Source: an uncultured Planctomycetaceae bacterium
GTDB lineage: Bacteria > Planctomycetota > Phycisphaerae > UBA1845 > UTPLA1
Direction: 5' to 3'
Assembly: GCA_938008425.1 (NCBI GenBank)
Contig: CALLKH010000015.1
Coordinates: forward strand, 1-5,463
Length of the DNA: 5,463 nt
The stretch's first letter is position 1. Every line of letters starts with the position of its first letter. This document shows, piece by piece, positions 4,154 through 5,463 of the stretch. A program made the translations under genes and the position numbers. Under the pieces are notes generated by a model. The model was not told the DNA's origin. It ran no database searches and was given only the letters and a program-made list of their open reading frames with translations.

Positions 4154-4672
4154 ATGGCGGGCGGCGTTAATTCAGTCGGTGCGGGATTGGACATCCGGTT
4201 GGCGACGGCGGCGGACCTTGAGGCCGTCGCGGCGATCTACAACCACTATGTCATTCATTCGACCTGTACCTTCGCGACCGATCCGGAGCCGCCGGCGTAC
4301 TGGGAGAACTGGCTCCGAACGCACACCGGGAAGAACCCGGCGATCGTCGCGGTGCGCGGCGGCGAAGTCATCGGCTGGGGGACGCTTTCGGGCTGGAACA
4401 ATCGCTGCGCCTATCGATTCACGGCCGAGAACTCGGTCTATGTCCGCGATGGATGCCGTGGCGGCGGCATCGGCCGTGAGATCCTGGCGGAGCTGATTCG
4501 CCTGGCACGTGCCGCGGGATTGCGGTCGCTCGTCGCCCAGATCGCCGATCACCAGGCAGCCAGCGAGGCCCTGCATGAGCGCGCGGGCTATCGGCGCGTC
4601 GGCGTGCTTGAGGGCGTGGGGTTCAAGTTTGATCGCTGGATCGACGTGGTGATTTGGCAGTTGCAGCTATGA
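4154..4672 (+). CDS. GNAT acetyltransferase, PAT/MnaT-like
   Basis: This 172-residue cytoplasmic enzyme should transfer acetyl from acetyl-CoA to an amine. It follows the phosphinothricin/methionine-sulfoximine acetyltransferase group (COG1247): DIRLATAADLEAVAAIYNHY (13-32) with S-T-TF after it, ENSVYV (92-97), acetyl-CoA loop R102-G-G-G-I-G107, HERAGY (141-146) and a C-terminal FKFDRWIDVVIWQ (157-169). Family members acetylate phosphinothricin, methionine sulfoximine or related amino-acid analogues; the true substrate here is unknown and these enzymes are often misnamed as herbicide resistance proteins. The ATG at 4154 is taken as the start. A TTG two codons earlier (4148) has AGGAAG (4135-4140) seven bases before it and is a real alternative adding Met-Ala. 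The gene is divergent from the MOSC gene, and its stop lies inside the convergent VTT gene. Confidence 0.9.
   Translation: MAGGVNSVGAGLDIRLATAADLEAVAAIYNHYVIHSTCTFATDPEPPAYWENWLRTHTGKNPAIVAVRGGEVIGWGTLSGWNNRCAYRFTAENSVYVRDGCRGGGIGREILAELIRLARAAGLRSLVAQIADHQAASEALHERAGYRRVGVLEGVGFKFDRWIDVVIWQLQL
4667..4672. other. Tail-to-tail overlap of GNAT and VTT genes
   Basis: The six bases CTATGA contain the GNAT stop TGA (4670-4672) and, on the other strand, the VTT stop TAG (4669-4667). There is no room for a terminator between the genes, so their transcripts must overlap. Confidence 0.9.
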
Positions 4673-5347
4673 CGTACCGACTTGCTCGGCGTCGGCCGAC
4701 GGCGGCAGGACTTCGGCGCGGTCATGCTTCATCGCCGTCTTCTGAACCACACCCCAGAGCAGGACCGGAATGACGCACCCGATCAGCAGTGCGATTGAAG
4801 GCTTCTCCACGCCGAACGCGCCGATCGCCGCGTAAGCGAATCCCGTCGGTATCGATCCGCAGACCAGCGAACTGACGAATCGGCCGACCGGCATCCCCGC
4901 GAGCCCCGCCAGGCACGCGATCACCTCCGGCAACAATGGAAGCGGCCGCGAGATGGCGACGGCATATCCGCCACGGCGTTGAAAGAATGACTCAGCCCGT
5001 TTCAGATCGCGTTCACCCACGAGGAACACCGCCGCGCGTCGCCCCACAAGTCGAGTCGCGCCGAATGCGATCAGCCCCGCGAGAACACTGGCGGCGGCGC
5101 CGACGAGTCCGCCGATCACTGTTCCATAGATATATCCGAGGACCGTCATCACGGCCGTCGCGGGAATGGGCAGCACGAGATCGGAGACGATGAGGCCGAG
5201 TCCGATAGCCCACCCCCAAGGGCCGTATTCACCCAGGCGCTGTGCGCCGGCCTCGCCGGAGAAGGCGGCGTCGAATTGATCGCCGAAAACAAGGAGCGGC
5301 GCCGCAAAGGCGAGTGAAATGACGAGAATGAGAATAAACAATCGCAT
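4667..5347 (-). CDS. VTT/TVP38-family membrane protein (DedA superfamily)
   Basis: This 226-residue inner-membrane protein has the layout of TVP38/TMEM64 (VTT, SNARE-associated) proteins. A hydrophobic N-terminal helix (2-22) is followed by segments near 44-62 and 64-97. The re-entrant-type motif LPIPATAVMTVLGYIYG (59-75) and its Gly/Ala-rich continuation lead into FFQRRGGYAVAISRPLPLLPEVIACLAG (121-148), with the conserved Arg134 before the proline pair. Two more helices lie at about 160-180 and 185-203, and a polar tail ends the protein. The superfamily is tied to lipid scrambling or undecaprenyl-phosphate/phospholipid flipping and envelope stability; the role here is inferred only at that level. 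The ATG at 5347 has no Shine-Dalgarno: seven C's precede it, then TAGTAT. Its last codons overlap the convergent GNAT gene by six bases. Confidence 0.88.
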   Translation of the reverse strand: MRLFILILVISLAFAAPLLVFGDQFDAAFSGEAGAQRLGEYGPWGWAIGLGLIVSDLVLPIPATAVMTVLGYIYGTVIGGLVGAAASVLAGLIAFGATRLVGRRAAVFLVGERDLKRAESFFQRRGGYAVAISRPLPLLPEVIACLAGLAGMPVGRFVSSLVCGSIPTGFAYAAIGAFGVEKPSIALLIGCVIPVLLWGVVQKTAMKHDRAEVLPPSADAEQVGTS

Positions 5348-5354
5348 GGGGGGG

Positions 5355-5360
5355 ATACTA
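5355..5360 (-). promoter_or_regulatory. Candidate -10 hexamer (TAGTAT) placed for a leaderless VTT mRNA
   Basis: On the minus strand TAGTAT is followed by seven C's and then the ATG at 5347, so transcription would start at or very near the start codon. This fits the absence of a Shine-Dalgarno. No good -35 hexamer is seen, and the hexamer matches consensus at only 4 of 6. Confidence 0.35.
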
Positions 5361-5418
5361 GCGGTTTCGCGTACGAAGGCGAGGAGCTGAATCGAAAGTT
5401 CCTGCTGCGCCCGCCCGC

Positions 5419-5463
5419 TATAACTTTTTGTCCGACAATGGATAATCAGAGCTTTTGGCGTTA
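5419..5463 (+). other. Possible promoter and start of a rightward gene at the window edge
   Basis: TATAAC (5419-5424) is a 5-of-6 match to the -10 consensus, and an ATG at 5438 opens a frame that stays open to the edge (MDNQSFWR). No ribosome binding site is visible and only eight codons can be read, so this is a weak hint of a gene divergent from the VTT gene. Confidence 0.2.

Overview
The window is bacterial, GC-rich (roughly 60% by eye), and holds five intact protein genes on both strands plus one dense, gene-free repeat element. Codon third positions are strongly G/C, and ribosome binding sites are present but often weak. The gene set (LolD/MacB-type ABC ATPase, unusual NCS2-type permease, YiiM-type MOSC protein, PAT/MnaT-type GNAT acetyltransferase, VTT/TVP38 membrane protein) fits a Gram-negative bacterium. 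A Planctomycetota- or PVC-like origin is possible, but it is only an impression and nothing here proves it.

Layout. 1-58: left edge, no supportable gene. 59-775 (-): ABC transporter ATPase, apparently the first gene of a leftward operon whose permease should lie outside the window. 776-1093: 318-base divergent intergenic region with inverted repeats and weak promoter-like hexamers. 1094-2899 (+): 601-residue NCS2/SLC23-like permease with an altered signature motif. 2900-3381: gene-free, mostly filled by a 443-base nested inverted-repeat element (2918-3360). 3382-4047 (-): MOSC-domain protein. 4048-4153: short divergent promoter region. 4154-4672 (+): GNAT acetyltransferase, overlapping tail-to-tail by 6 bases with 4667-5347 (-): VTT-domain membrane protein. 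5348-5463: upstream region of that gene, with a possible start of a rightward gene at the edge.

The most notable object is the element at 2918-3360. It has 19-base terminal inverted repeats (17/19 matching). Inside are two oppositely oriented arms, each carrying the same ordered series of short hairpins. Paired hairpins differ by compensatory changes (C-G to T-A closing pairs, symmetric stem extension), which argues that the folded structure was maintained. It has no coding capacity and looks like a non-autonomous mobile element or a structured REP/BIME-like unit.

The genes do not form one pathway. Two are transport genes read divergently. The MOSC and GNAT genes share a short divergent promoter region, and both belong to families linked to detoxification of nitrogen compounds, which is a suggestive but unproven pairing.
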